Shown: piece after piece, positions 16,183 through 23,413 of the stretch
Layout: the number at the start of each line of letters is the position of its first letter
Numbering within the stretch: position 1 is the stretch's first letter
Source: B18-G4 sp003648575
GTDB lineage: Bacteria > Bacteroidota > Bacteroidia > Bacteroidales > B18-G4
Direction of reading: 5' to 3'
DNA: 41,037 nucleotides
NCBI GenBank assembly: GCA_029942245.1
Contig: JAOZTN010000015.1
Span: 1 to 41,037, forward strand
Translations under genes and position numbers: made by a program
Notes under the pieces: generated by a model
Told to the model about the DNA's origin: nothing
Seen by the model: only the letters and a program-made list of their open reading frames with translations
Databases searched by the model: none

Positions 16183-16917
16183 TTATGTCCCCCTGGCAAG
16201 TTTAATAAAAACATCCTCCATTAAATCTGCCTTGAATTGCTCCTTAAGATTATCAGGTGTATCCAGGGCTTCTATCCTGCCATCTACCATGATAGAAACC
16301 CGTTGGCAATACTCGGCCTCATCCATATAATGTGTGGTCACAAAAACGGTGATCCCCGATTCTGCTGCTTCATATATCATTTCCCAGAATTGCCGCCGTG
16401 TAATTGGGTCCACACCACCGGTAGGCTCATCGAGGAAAATAATACTGGGTTCATGCATGATGGCCACCGAAAAAGCCAGCTTTTGCTTCCATCCAAGGGG
16501 AAGGGAACTGATTACCGAGTTTTTTTCTTTCTCCAGACCCAGTTTATGCAGATAATGCTGGGTTTTCTTTCTGATGTCCTTTGATTTCATCCCGTAGATT
16601 CCGCCATAAAACCTGAAATTCTCTTTTACGGTCAGATCCTCATATAAAGAGAACTTCTGGCTCATATAACCTATATTCCGCTTTACTTTGTTGGATTGAC
16701 GGGACACATCAAAGCCCGCAACTTCAATTTTGCCTGATGTTGGCATCAAAAGGCCGCACAGTATCCTGATAGCAGTTGTTTTCCCGGCACCATTGGCACC
16801 CAGGAAGCCGAATATTTCTCCTTTCTTTACGTAAAAGCTGAGATCGTCATTAGCCGTAAAGCTGCCAAATTTCTTGGTCAGATGCTCCACACGTATGATA
16901 TGATCTTCCATAAACAT
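16183..16917 (-). CDS. ABC transporter ATP-binding protein
   Basis: A 244-residue nucleotide-binding subunit with Walker A GANGAGKTT (about residue 39), Q-loop in YMSQKFSLYEDL, and Walker B IIFLDEPTGGVDP. The ABC signature is non-canonical: SLPLGWKQKL replaces LSGGQ. This is also the usual sequence of one half of YbhF/RbbA-type double ATPases, so it indicates an asymmetric NBD pair and not decay. It follows the other ATPase gene after one base. A second ATG two codons inside could also serve as start. Confidence 0.9.
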   Translation of the reverse strand: MFMEDHIIRVEHLTKKFGSFTANDDLSFYVKKGEIFGFLGANGAGKTTAIRILCGLLMPTSGKIEVAGFDVSRQSNKVKRNIGYMSQKFSLYEDLTVKENFRFYGGIYGMKSKDIRKKTQHYLHKLGLEKEKNSVISSLPLGWKQKLAFSVAIMHEPSIIFLDEPTGGVDPITRRQFWEMIYEAAESGITVFVTTHYMDEAEYCQRVSIMVDGRIEALDTPDNLKEQFKADLMEDVFIKLARGT

Positions 16918-16918
16918 G

Positions 16919-17836
16919 CTAGGCTCCTGTCATCAATTCCATGAAACAATCTTCTATGCCGGGGCGGATGGTCTCTATCTCAATGTTCTCATGCCCTTTT
17001 TCCAACAATGCTTCTTTCAGTAAATTTTCCTCCAGAGAACCGGATGTCGGGGTAAAATGTATCGAAGCTCCGAAACGATATGCCGAATGACATGCAGGCA
17101 ATGACCTGAGGTCTTCTACCAGCCTGAACATATCTGAGGTACGTATAGATGCCAGTGGCCTGCCATGTGACTGTATGATTCCTTCCGGACTATCAATGCT
17201 CATAATATTTCCATCCTGCATCAGGGCCACTCTGTCGCACATAGCAGCTTCGTCCATATAGGGTGTCGATACGAGTATGGTGATCCCCCAGTCCTTCAGC
17301 CTCTTCAGCATCGCCCAGAATTCCTTGCGGGAAACAGCATCGACCCCCGTCGTGGGCTCATCCAGGAAAAGCACATCCGGCTTATGAATGAGGGCACACG
17401 ACAGGGCAAGTTTTTGCTTCATCCCGCCACTTAAACGACCTGCCAGCCTTTTCTTAAATGGTTCGATCTGCTTATAGATATCTTCAATGAGATAGTAATT
17501 TTCCTCAATGGTAGTATTAAAGCTGCTGGCAAAGAATTTCAGGTTCTCCTCCACCGAAAGGTCCTGATAAAGAGAAAACCTGCCGGGCATATAACCGATG
17601 ATCCTGCGGATCTTTTTAAAATCCTTCACAACATCGAGTCCTTCCACAGAGGCAGTGCCTTTATCAGGCAGTAATAGCGTTACCAGGATCCGGATAAGAC
17701 TCGTCTTCCCGGCACCATCGGGGCCAATACAGCCAAATATCTCGCCCTTATCCACCGTAAAGGAAATATCCCGGATAGCCTCTACTTTTTTGTAGGACTT
17801 GGATAGGTTTTCTATAACAACTGATGCAGATTTCAT
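16919..17836 (-). CDS. ABC transporter ATP-binding protein
   Basis: A 305-residue nucleotide-binding subunit: Walker A GPDGAGKTS, signature LSGGMKQKL, Walker B VLFLDEPTTGVD, and a roughly 80-residue C-terminal extension after the NBD. With its neighbour it corresponds to the two halves of YbhF split into separate genes. This copy keeps the canonical signature and so completes the hydrolytic site formed with the partner's Walker A. The ATG at 17836 is preferred over a TTG four codons upstream. Confidence 0.9.
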   Translation of the reverse strand: MKSASVVIENLSKSYKKVEAIRDISFTVDKGEIFGCIGPDGAGKTSLIRILVTLLLPDKGTASVEGLDVVKDFKKIRRIIGYMPGRFSLYQDLSVEENLKFFASSFNTTIEENYYLIEDIYKQIEPFKKRLAGRLSGGMKQKLALSCALIHKPDVLFLDEPTTGVDAVSRKEFWAMLKRLKDWGITILVSTPYMDEAAMCDRVALMQDGNIMSIDSPEGIIQSHGRPLASIRTSDMFRLVEDLRSLPACHSAYRFGASIHFTPTSGSLEENLLKEALLEKGHENIEIETIRPGIEDCFMELMTGA

Positions 17837-17850
17837 TGGTTTATTCAAAT

Positions 17851-17921
17851 CACCTCACCCCCTTAACCCCCTGCCCCCTTTTCCCCCTCTCCTTGAGGGT
17901 AGGGGGCCAGGGGGTGAGGTA
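17851..17921. repeat. C/G-rich REP-like hairpin
   Basis: ACCTCACCCCC (17852-17862) pairs perfectly with GGGGGTGAGGT (17910-17920), and GCCCCCT (17873-17879) pairs with AGGGGGC (17901-17907). Together they form a long imperfect hairpin between the DUF2147 gene and the first ATPase gene. Similar C-tract hairpins are scattered in many bacterial genomes as REP-type elements. It may also attenuate transcription into the ATPase/permease half of the operon. Confidence 0.6.
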
Positions 17922-17925
17922 TCAA

Positions 17926-18390
17926 TTATTCTTTAACACGCGTCCAATAAGTAGTTTTCCCAATCAGGGATATCCCAATATATCCACGGATCTTCAGCAA
18001 ATCATATTCTTTCATTATTATATAACAGCTGTACGTTTTTCCAGTCTTAGGATCATAAATATCTCCTTCATCCCATTCATTGTCGCCATCCCATTCGAAA
18101 TCGGTGAGCAGCTGGATGCCCAGGGAAGGACGTTTCTGCAATTCTTCATCAGGATTATGCTTATCGAGTTTTGGTTTTCCGGTCTCTTCATCGATGGGAA
18201 TCTTCAGCCATATAATTTTGCCATAATAGAGTTCATTTTCCATGTAAATTTCGATGTGGGCATCTTCATCTTCATTCAGCCAAATCCCCAGTAGGTCTTC
18301 CTGCTGGTAATCCTGGGCATTCACGTTGGCAGCAGTAAAAAACATGGCTGCAATCATCATCAATAAAATCCTGAGCTTTTTCATAATCAT
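17926..18390 (-). CDS. DUF2147 family exported protein
   Basis: A 154-residue protein with a signal peptide (about residues 1-25, ending NVNAQ). The DUF2147 signature is well preserved: LLGIWLNEDEDAHIEIY, then KHNPDEELQKRPSLG, then GDIYDPKTGKTYSC and a final IRGYIGISLIGKTTYW. These small beta-barrel proteins are periplasmic and of unknown function. Its location between the adaptor and ATPase genes suggests it is transcribed with the exporter, but there is no evidence that it is a structural part of it. Confidence 0.87.
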   Translation of the reverse strand: MIMKKLRILLMMIAAMFFTAANVNAQDYQQEDLLGIWLNEDEDAHIEIYMENELYYGKIIWLKIPIDEETGKPKLDKHNPDEELQKRPSLGIQLLTDFEWDGDNEWDEGDIYDPKTGKTYSCYIIMKEYDLLKIRGYIGISLIGKTTYWTRVKE

Positions 18391-18427
18391 TGTTTTAGTG
18401 AGTATTTATTAGAAATCTAATATACAT

Positions 18428-19306
18428 TTAAAAGTTGACTTCCCCCGGCATGCCGATCTTCATGGATCCGTCATTAGGCACCAATATCTTCACGGCATAG
18501 ACCAGGGTCACACGTTCTTCCTTGGTTTGTATGGTCTTTGGGGTGAACTCAGCAGTAGATGAGATCCAGCTAATAGTCCCACCCAGGCTGCTATTCTCTT
18601 TCTTGGTTTTATCGATCTGTACTTCCACTTTCTGGCCAATCTTAATATGAGGTAACTGGTCGCCGCTCACATATACCTTTAGCTTCATAAGGCTCAGATC
18701 TGCAATCTTAAATAGCGGCTTCCCCGGTGCTGCTACTTCACCAGCCTCGGCATACTTGATAAGCACGGTACCATCCACGGGATTGCTAATATAGCATTTC
18801 GACAGCTTCTCCTTTACCTGATCGACCTGGATATTCATGGTTTCAATCTCTGCCAGCACCTGCTGCTCCTGCGAACTTGTGGCGGTAATCTGCGCATTGA
18901 TCAGGTCGACAGCACCATTGATATCATCCACCTGCTTCTGTGTTGCCGCACCATCGCTAAAAAGCTTTTCAAGCCTTTTCTGGTTCACGACAAGGTTCTT
19001 CTTCTGCTGTATTTGCACATCCATCTGGGCTTTAATTGTTAGCAGCCGTGTCCTCACCGCCTCTATACCTTTAATAAGTTGCTCTTCCTTCAGAAAAAGC
19101 TCGGTAGTATCGATCAGTCCAATAATTTCCCCGGCCTTTAACTCCTGCCCTTCTTCAATAACAAGAGAGAATATTTCACCCTGGGCCATAGCAGAAACCA
19201 TCACTTCCGTAGCTTCAAAGTTACCGTAGGCATCAGCCTTATCGTCATTGTTCCTGCAGGCAATTATTCCTGCTGATAAGATGAGAATCCAAAAAATCTT
19301 TTTCAT
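18428..19306 (-). CDS. HlyD/YbhG-type periplasmic adaptor
   Basis: A 292-residue membrane-fusion protein. The signal peptide ends in a lipobox-like GIIAC (Cys17), so it is probably a lipoprotein. It has a split biotinyl-lipoyl domain (SLVIEEGQELKAGEIIGLIDT and NPVDGTVLIKYAEAGEVAAPG) around a coiled-coil hairpin at about residues 70-160, then a beta-barrel domain. It would bridge the inner-membrane permeases and the TolC-like outer-membrane protein encoded immediately upstream. Confidence 0.9.
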   Translation of the reverse strand: MKKIFWILILSAGIIACRNNDDKADAYGNFEATEVMVSAMAQGEIFSLVIEEGQELKAGEIIGLIDTTELFLKEEQLIKGIEAVRTRLLTIKAQMDVQIQQKKNLVVNQKRLEKLFSDGAATQKQVDDINGAVDLINAQITATSSQEQQVLAEIETMNIQVDQVKEKLSKCYISNPVDGTVLIKYAEAGEVAAPGKPLFKIADLSLMKLKVYVSGDQLPHIKIGQKVEVQIDKTKKENSSLGGTISWISSTAEFTPKTIQTKEERVTLVYAVKILVPNDGSMKIGMPGEVNF

Positions 19307-19317
19307 TTTATACTGTT

Positions 19318-20631
19318 TTATAATACACCCAATGTTGTTAAATAATCTACTTTGGCCTTGGCCAGTTTTACCTTATGCACCTCCATGTTCAGCTTAGCCT
19401 GTGCCTCCTCATTCATCCGGCTTACATAATCTGAGGAGGTGATCACCCCATTGTCGAATTGTGAGGAAGCTGTCCTGGCGATGCTAATCCTGAGGCCGAT
19501 AACCTCCAGATCTTTTTCCATAAGGCTTTCGTATTTCCGCATATCAGCCAGGTGTTGTTCCAATGCAATACCGAGGTTCTTATCAAAAGCTTCCTGTTCA
19601 CGGTCGACAAGCTCTTGCTGCAGACCAAGTATCTGCTTATCCTTTTTATTCTGGTTCCAGTTCCAGACCTTCCAGTTCAGCCGCGCGCCAACAATATAAA
19701 AGGGGGTCCACTCGTCTTTCAATACATTCAGTCCCGGGTTTCCGTAGCCCAGCTGGCCAAAACCTGAAAGCTTGGGCCTCCAGGTCCCGGTGATCAAATC
19801 CTTGCTGTCTTCCAGCATTGATCTTTGAATATCATAAATTTCAAGTTCCGGCCGCGCTGGATCATATGAAGCGGATGAGATAATATGTTCAGGCATGTCC
19901 AGCATGATTTGCACAGTTAATTCTTCCGATATCAACTCAGACAATATGCTGATAAAGGCTTCTTTTTGAATGGCTGTTTCATCCAGTTGTTGTTCAATCA
20001 TGATGATCTCTGCCTTCAACACATCCCTATCAGAACCCAGAGCCATCCCGTGCTCTACTGCCGAACTAACATCTTCTAACTTATTATGAAGGTTCTCCAG
20101 CAGCACACCTAATAGTTTTTCATTTTCCTGCATAAGGATAATGCTGAAAAATATGGAATTGATATTCTCCTTCAAGCTGTTCAACTCTACCTCCACCCGC
20201 TGCTTCTCTATTTCGTATCTGGCCAGGTCCAGTTTTTTTTGGCTCCCGGTGATACCACCATCATAGATTACCTGGTACACATCCATGGTGAATTTATACT
20301 GGTCCTTGGGAGGAGGCGGTGTTTCCAGTGGTGCAGGTGCCACATAGGTATCAATGGGCGGTGGAAGATAAAAAGGCGGAATCGCCACATCCACCTGCGG
20401 TACATCCGACTGGTAGCTTGCCTGCCCGTTGATTTGCACCTGTGGCAGGTAGTTTGCACTCAACTTCTTCTGTTGAATCTCGCTGGCAGCATTCAATAGT
20501 TCCGTTCTGTATGCTGTCGGATAGCTGCTAAGAGCCAGCTCATGGCACATCTCCAGGCTCAGGGTATCAGGCACCTGCCCATACACATACGCAGCCATAA
20601 GGAAACCGATGATCAATATGATTCGTTTCAT
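19318..20631 (-). CDS. TolC family outer-membrane efflux protein
   Basis: A 437-residue protein with a signal peptide (MKRIILIIGFLMAAYVYGQ) and the duplicated long coiled-coil helices of the TolC/OEP fold. A proline-rich insert at about residues 80-110 is an unusual surface loop. The end (AKAKVDYLTTLGVL) is a typical OEP C-terminus. It forms the outer-membrane duct of the exporter. Its ATG overlaps the TGA of tetR (ATGA), indicating translational coupling. Confidence 0.9.
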   Translation of the reverse strand: MKRIILIIGFLMAAYVYGQVPDTLSLEMCHELALSSYPTAYRTELLNAASEIQQKKLSANYLPQVQINGQASYQSDVPQVDVAIPPFYLPPPIDTYVAPAPLETPPPPKDQYKFTMDVYQVIYDGGITGSQKKLDLARYEIEKQRVEVELNSLKENINSIFFSIILMQENEKLLGVLLENLHNKLEDVSSAVEHGMALGSDRDVLKAEIIMIEQQLDETAIQKEAFISILSELISEELTVQIMLDMPEHIISSASYDPARPELEIYDIQRSMLEDSKDLITGTWRPKLSGFGQLGYGNPGLNVLKDEWTPFYIVGARLNWKVWNWNQNKKDKQILGLQQELVDREQEAFDKNLGIALEQHLADMRKYESLMEKDLEVIGLRISIARTASSQFDNGVITSSDYVSRMNEEAQAKLNMEVHKVKLAKAKVDYLTTLGVL

Positions 20632-21239
20632 GCTTTTCTGATTGCGTTCATTATTAATTGTGGGACTTCCTTCTTGCGTTCCTGAAGAAAGTTATCATAA
20701 GCGTCTTTGTCATTATCAAACAACATCCTTTCTATCAGTGGGCGTGCAGCAAAGGGAAATATACAAAGCCCGAGTAGGTTTACGAAAAAATGCCTTGGAT
20801 CCCGAATATAGATTTTTTCCTCTTCCAAGGCCTGTCCAATCTTCCCGATCATCACCTTTGGATTGATGCCGGCCTCTTTTATCAGCTCAGCAAGATATTC
20901 AGGGTTTTTGCTTAACTCCTCCAACACAAATATGGGTACCAGCGGGTTCTCCACAAATACATCCATGTAACGTTCCACAAAAGCATAGATCTTTTTCTCC
21001 AGGGTCATCTCCGACATAAAGATTACCCCCAGGTGTGGGATAAACTGACCGAAAACCTTCTCGAATATCTTACGGAACAGTTTTTCCTTACTTCTGTAAT
21101 AATAGTGCAACAAGGATTTGTTTATACCTGCCTTGTCAGCGATCATCTGCATGCTGGTTCCGCTATAGCCGTTCAGCATAAACACTTCCCTGGCAACATC
21201 CAATATATGCTCCTCAGTGCTTATCTTCTTTTCTGTCAT
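20628..21239 (-). CDS. TetR/AcrR family transcriptional regulator
   Basis: A 203-residue regulator. The N-terminal helix-turn-helix is clear: HILDVAREVFMLNGYSGTSM followed by IADKAGINKSLLHYYYRSKE. The C-terminal helical ligand-binding domain is variable as usual. The ATG at 21239 is used: a longer frame to 21413 would run through the operator region and add 58 atypical residues. It heads the efflux operon and likely represses it, releasing DNA when the exported compound or a related ligand binds. Two overlapping palindromes lie 17-45 bases upstream. Confidence 0.9.
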   Translation of the reverse strand: MTEKKISTEEHILDVAREVFMLNGYSGTSMQMIADKAGINKSLLHYYYRSKEKLFRKIFEKVFGQFIPHLGVIFMSEMTLEKKIYAFVERYMDVFVENPLVPIFVLEELSKNPEYLAELIKEAGINPKVMIGKIGQALEEEKIYIRDPRHFFVNLLGLCIFPFAARPLIERMLFDNDKDAYDNFLQERKKEVPQLIMNAIRKA

Positions 21240-21253
21240 CTCTTGACCATTTA

Positions 21254-21286
21254 GTTTAACTACTTGAATTAACCACTTGGTTAAAC
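21254..21286. promoter_or_regulatory. Probable TetR operator, two overlapping copies
   Basis: TTAACCACTTGGTTAA at 21269-21284 is a perfect palindrome around ACTT. A related copy, TTAACTACTTGAATTAA, lies at 21256-21272, 13 bases away. The outer words GTTTAAC (21254-21260) and GTTAAAC (21280-21286) also form an inverted pair. The location between tetR and the divergent gene at 21361 fits autorepression of the operon. Confidence 0.65.
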
Positions 21287-21348
21287 TGATTGGACAAAAA
21301 TATAGTATTGAAATCCGAAAGTCAAGGAATTTTGTAATAAATTTCATA

Positions 21349-21356
21349 TACTTTTG
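21349..21356 (+). promoter_or_regulatory. Putative -7 box TACTTTTG
   Basis: TACTTTTG matches TAnnTTTG four bases before the ATG at 21361, implying a nearly leaderless transcript. A TTTG at 21331-21334 is closer than the usual -33 spacing, so support is partial. Confidence 0.4.
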
Positions 21357-21360
21357 CATT

Positions 21361-22260
21361 ATGCGTCTTCTGAAAGCATCATTAATCACCTTGCTCCTGA
21401 TTGTTACGTGCATGTTATCGGCTCAAAACAGTCAGGAATGGGAGCTTGGAACCGGGTCTGATCTGTGTATATACGACAGCCTGCCTTTTTCTATAAGTAT
21501 GCTCGAAGAGGGTTTTGTTAGCAGCTCAGAAGTGATATTTTGCCCTGCCGGGATAGAACGCTCATCACCAAATGATATCAGAAAGCGATATCCTTTCAAC
21601 TGGGAAGTTAAGTATAATAACATATACCTTAAAAATGCTGAAGGAATCGTGTATGAAGGGATGAATGAGCACGGGTTTTCAGCCTCACTGATGTTTCTGG
21701 AGAATAGTCAGCTGCCTGAAAAAGAAAGAGAGCTGATCCCTGTCGGTGCTTCCCTGGCCGTTAATTTTTTTATCGATCATTTTAAATGTGTCGATACCGC
21801 ATTGTTAGCCATATGGGATATCAGGATATTCGATGACCTTGGCCTCGACGGAGGATGGCCATTCAGAATCGTGCTGCATGATACCTGCGGAGCTACAGCA
21901 TATGTCGAATACGTAGAGGGAAAAAGATCTGTGTACACGCCTTCCTACCCTTCCTTTATTGTCGGCGGCCCTGATTATAGCCGTTTGATTAAGCTGGAAC
22001 ATATCCCGGAGGAGCTTCCGCGAAACAGGCTTGAACATCTTTATCTGGATATTGTGTATTCAGGCTGGCCCCCAAATACGACTTTGATCTTGTTAAGTCT
22101 TTACATGAACAACTTTGCTGACAAGCGCTATTATGGATTTTTCAGGTACCACCAGGACCGGGAGCTATTCATATTAACTCCCACCAATGACGAAGCAGTT
22201 TTTAATTTCAGGGAAATCGATTTCTCATCAGGAACAGAAGTCTCAACAACTTTCTTTTAG
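21361..22260 (+). CDS. Choloylglycine hydrolase-like (Ntn) protein, catalytic residues missing
   Basis: A 299-residue protein with a signal peptide (about residues 1-21, ending MLSAQ). The middle follows the linear amide C-N hydrolase / choloylglycine hydrolase pattern: GMNEHGFSASLMFL (100-113), a helix with VDTALLAI, then LHDTCGATAYVEYVEGKRSVYT. The usual nucleophilic Cys directly after the signal cleavage site is not seen, and the conserved TN-x-P segment reads VGGPDY (201-206), so the oxyanion Asn is lost. It may therefore be a non-catalytic relative. A remote family assignment is the weaker point. The start at 21361 gives the signal peptide; an upstream in-frame start would lie in the tetR operator. 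Its stop overlaps the stop of udk on the other strand. Confidence 0.6.
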   Translation: MRLLKASLITLLLIVTCMLSAQNSQEWELGTGSDLCIYDSLPFSISMLEEGFVSSSEVIFCPAGIERSSPNDIRKRYPFNWEVKYNNIYLKNAEGIVYEGMNEHGFSASLMFLENSQLPEKERELIPVGASLAVNFFIDHFKCVDTALLAIWDIRIFDDLGLDGGWPFRIVLHDTCGATAYVEYVEGKRSVYTPSYPSFIVGGPDYSRLIKLEHIPEELPRNRLEHLYLDIVYSGWPPNTTLILLSLYMNNFADKRYYGFFRYHQDRELFILTPTNDEAVFNFREIDFSSGTEVSTTFF

Positions 22261-22871
22261 GCTTCCAGAAGCCGGGTTTTTACTTTGGAGGCCAGGATGT
22301 CGATGGCAACCACGTTTTCGCCGCCCTGGGGAATAATAATATCGGCATAGCGCTTTGATGGTTCGATAAACTGCAGGTACATCGGCTTCACAAATGTATG
22401 ATAATGCCTCAACACTTCCTCGGGATCCCTGCCACGCTTAATAATGTCCCTTGACATGTTGCGGGAGAGTCGGTCATCATCATCGGCGTCAACAAAAGCT
22501 TTCACATTGAAGCTATTTCTTAAATCCGGGTTTGTGAAGATCAGTATTCCTTCTACTATGGTTACTTCACGAGGCTCCACCCTGATGGTATCCTGCAGCC
22601 GTGCGCATTCGACATAAGAGTATGTAGGCATATCGATGGCATGTCCGTCTTTCAACATCTCAAGGTGACGTATTAGCAATTCCCATTCGATGGAGTCCGG
22701 GTGATCGAAGTTTATCTTCTTTTTCTCTTCCGGGGGTAGATGGCCGTTATCCCAGTAGTATGAGTCCTGTGCGATTACCGATACACTATCCTCCGGCAAC
22801 AGTTCTACCATACGATTCACTACCGTGGTCTTCCCTGATCCCGATCCACCTGCTATACCAATTATTAACAT
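22257..22871 (-). CDS. udk: Uridine kinase
   Basis: A 204-residue cytosolic enzyme of the P-loop kinase fold. Walker A is GGSGSGKTT (residues 8-16), the nucleoside-binding stretch is FDHPDSIEWELL, and EGILIF and RDIIKRGRDPEEV are typical of Udk. It phosphorylates uridine and cytidine in pyrimidine salvage. Length matches the family. It converges on the gene at 21361 with overlapping stop codons. Confidence 0.93.
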   Translation of the reverse strand: MLIIGIAGGSGSGKTTVVNRMVELLPEDSVSVIAQDSYYWDNGHLPPEEKKKINFDHPDSIEWELLIRHLEMLKDGHAIDMPTYSYVECARLQDTIRVEPREVTIVEGILIFTNPDLRNSFNVKAFVDADDDDRLSRNMSRDIIKRGRDPEEVLRHYHTFVKPMYLQFIEPSKRYADIIIPQGGENVVAIDILASKVKTRLLEA

Positions 22872-22904
22872 ATAATAAGTTTTCGTTTGCTAAATTAAAA
22901 AAAC

Positions 22905-22946
22905 ACTTCGAACTTCGAACTTCAAACTTCAAACTTCAAACTTCAA
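22905..22946. repeat. Perfect heptamer tandem repeat
   Basis: Six consecutive heptamers: two ACTTCGA then four ACTTCAA. They fill the 71-base gap between udk and the preceding gene and extend four bases into the 3' end of the latter. Confidence 0.85.
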
Positions 22947-23368
22947 AATATGGTAATTCCCAGTGCCCCGACGCTGGCCATAATTATACTCCAGATCACA
23001 TTCCCTGCCAATGTCCAGATCCACAATCGTTTGGTATCCCTAACGATGGTAATGCCGATGGCCATTCCTAATGCAGGTCCGAATATACCGGGGAGAAGAA
23101 GGCCCAGCCCGATCACACCGTATTTGTTCAGGTAGCGATGCATTTTTGCTTTAGACTTACCCAGGTATCGCTCCCCTTTCTTGCTCATAATGTAGCGTTT
23201 CACCTTACTACCGAAAATAAATACCAGTGTTGTGCTGGTGGCTGAACCCAGGATGATGGTGATGGCAATCACCTCCGGGCTGAACCCATATGCCAGTCCA
23301 ACAGGTATGGCCATCCAGAGGCCGAAGGCCCCCACGCAAAATAATATGAGTAAGTGAAGCAAGGTCAT
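22943..23368 (-). CDS. Small multidrug export protein family (PF06695-like) membrane protein
   Basis: A 141-residue integral membrane protein with about four helices. It has the features of the small multi-drug export family: AIPVGLAYGFSP near residue 20, a SATSTTLVFIFG turn, a basic central loop (KRYIMSKKGERYLGKSKAKM), then GLLLPGIFGPALG and a final helix. The substrate is unknown and the family name rests on limited experimental data. The last codons overlap the heptamer repeat. Confidence 0.78.
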   Translation of the reverse strand: MTLLHLLILFCVGAFGLWMAIPVGLAYGFSPEVIAITIILGSATSTTLVFIFGSKVKRYIMSKKGERYLGKSKAKMHRYLNKYGVIGLGLLLPGIFGPALGMAIGITIVRDTKRLWIWTLAGNVIWSIIMASVGALGITIF

Positions 23369-23413
23369 ATTTCAATTAAAAATAGCCTTCTAAGATACTA
23401 AAAAGGTGATTGC

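Noticed and set aside
22905..22946. Possible CRISPR array
   Set aside because: The heptamers are contiguous with no spacers and no cas genes are present.
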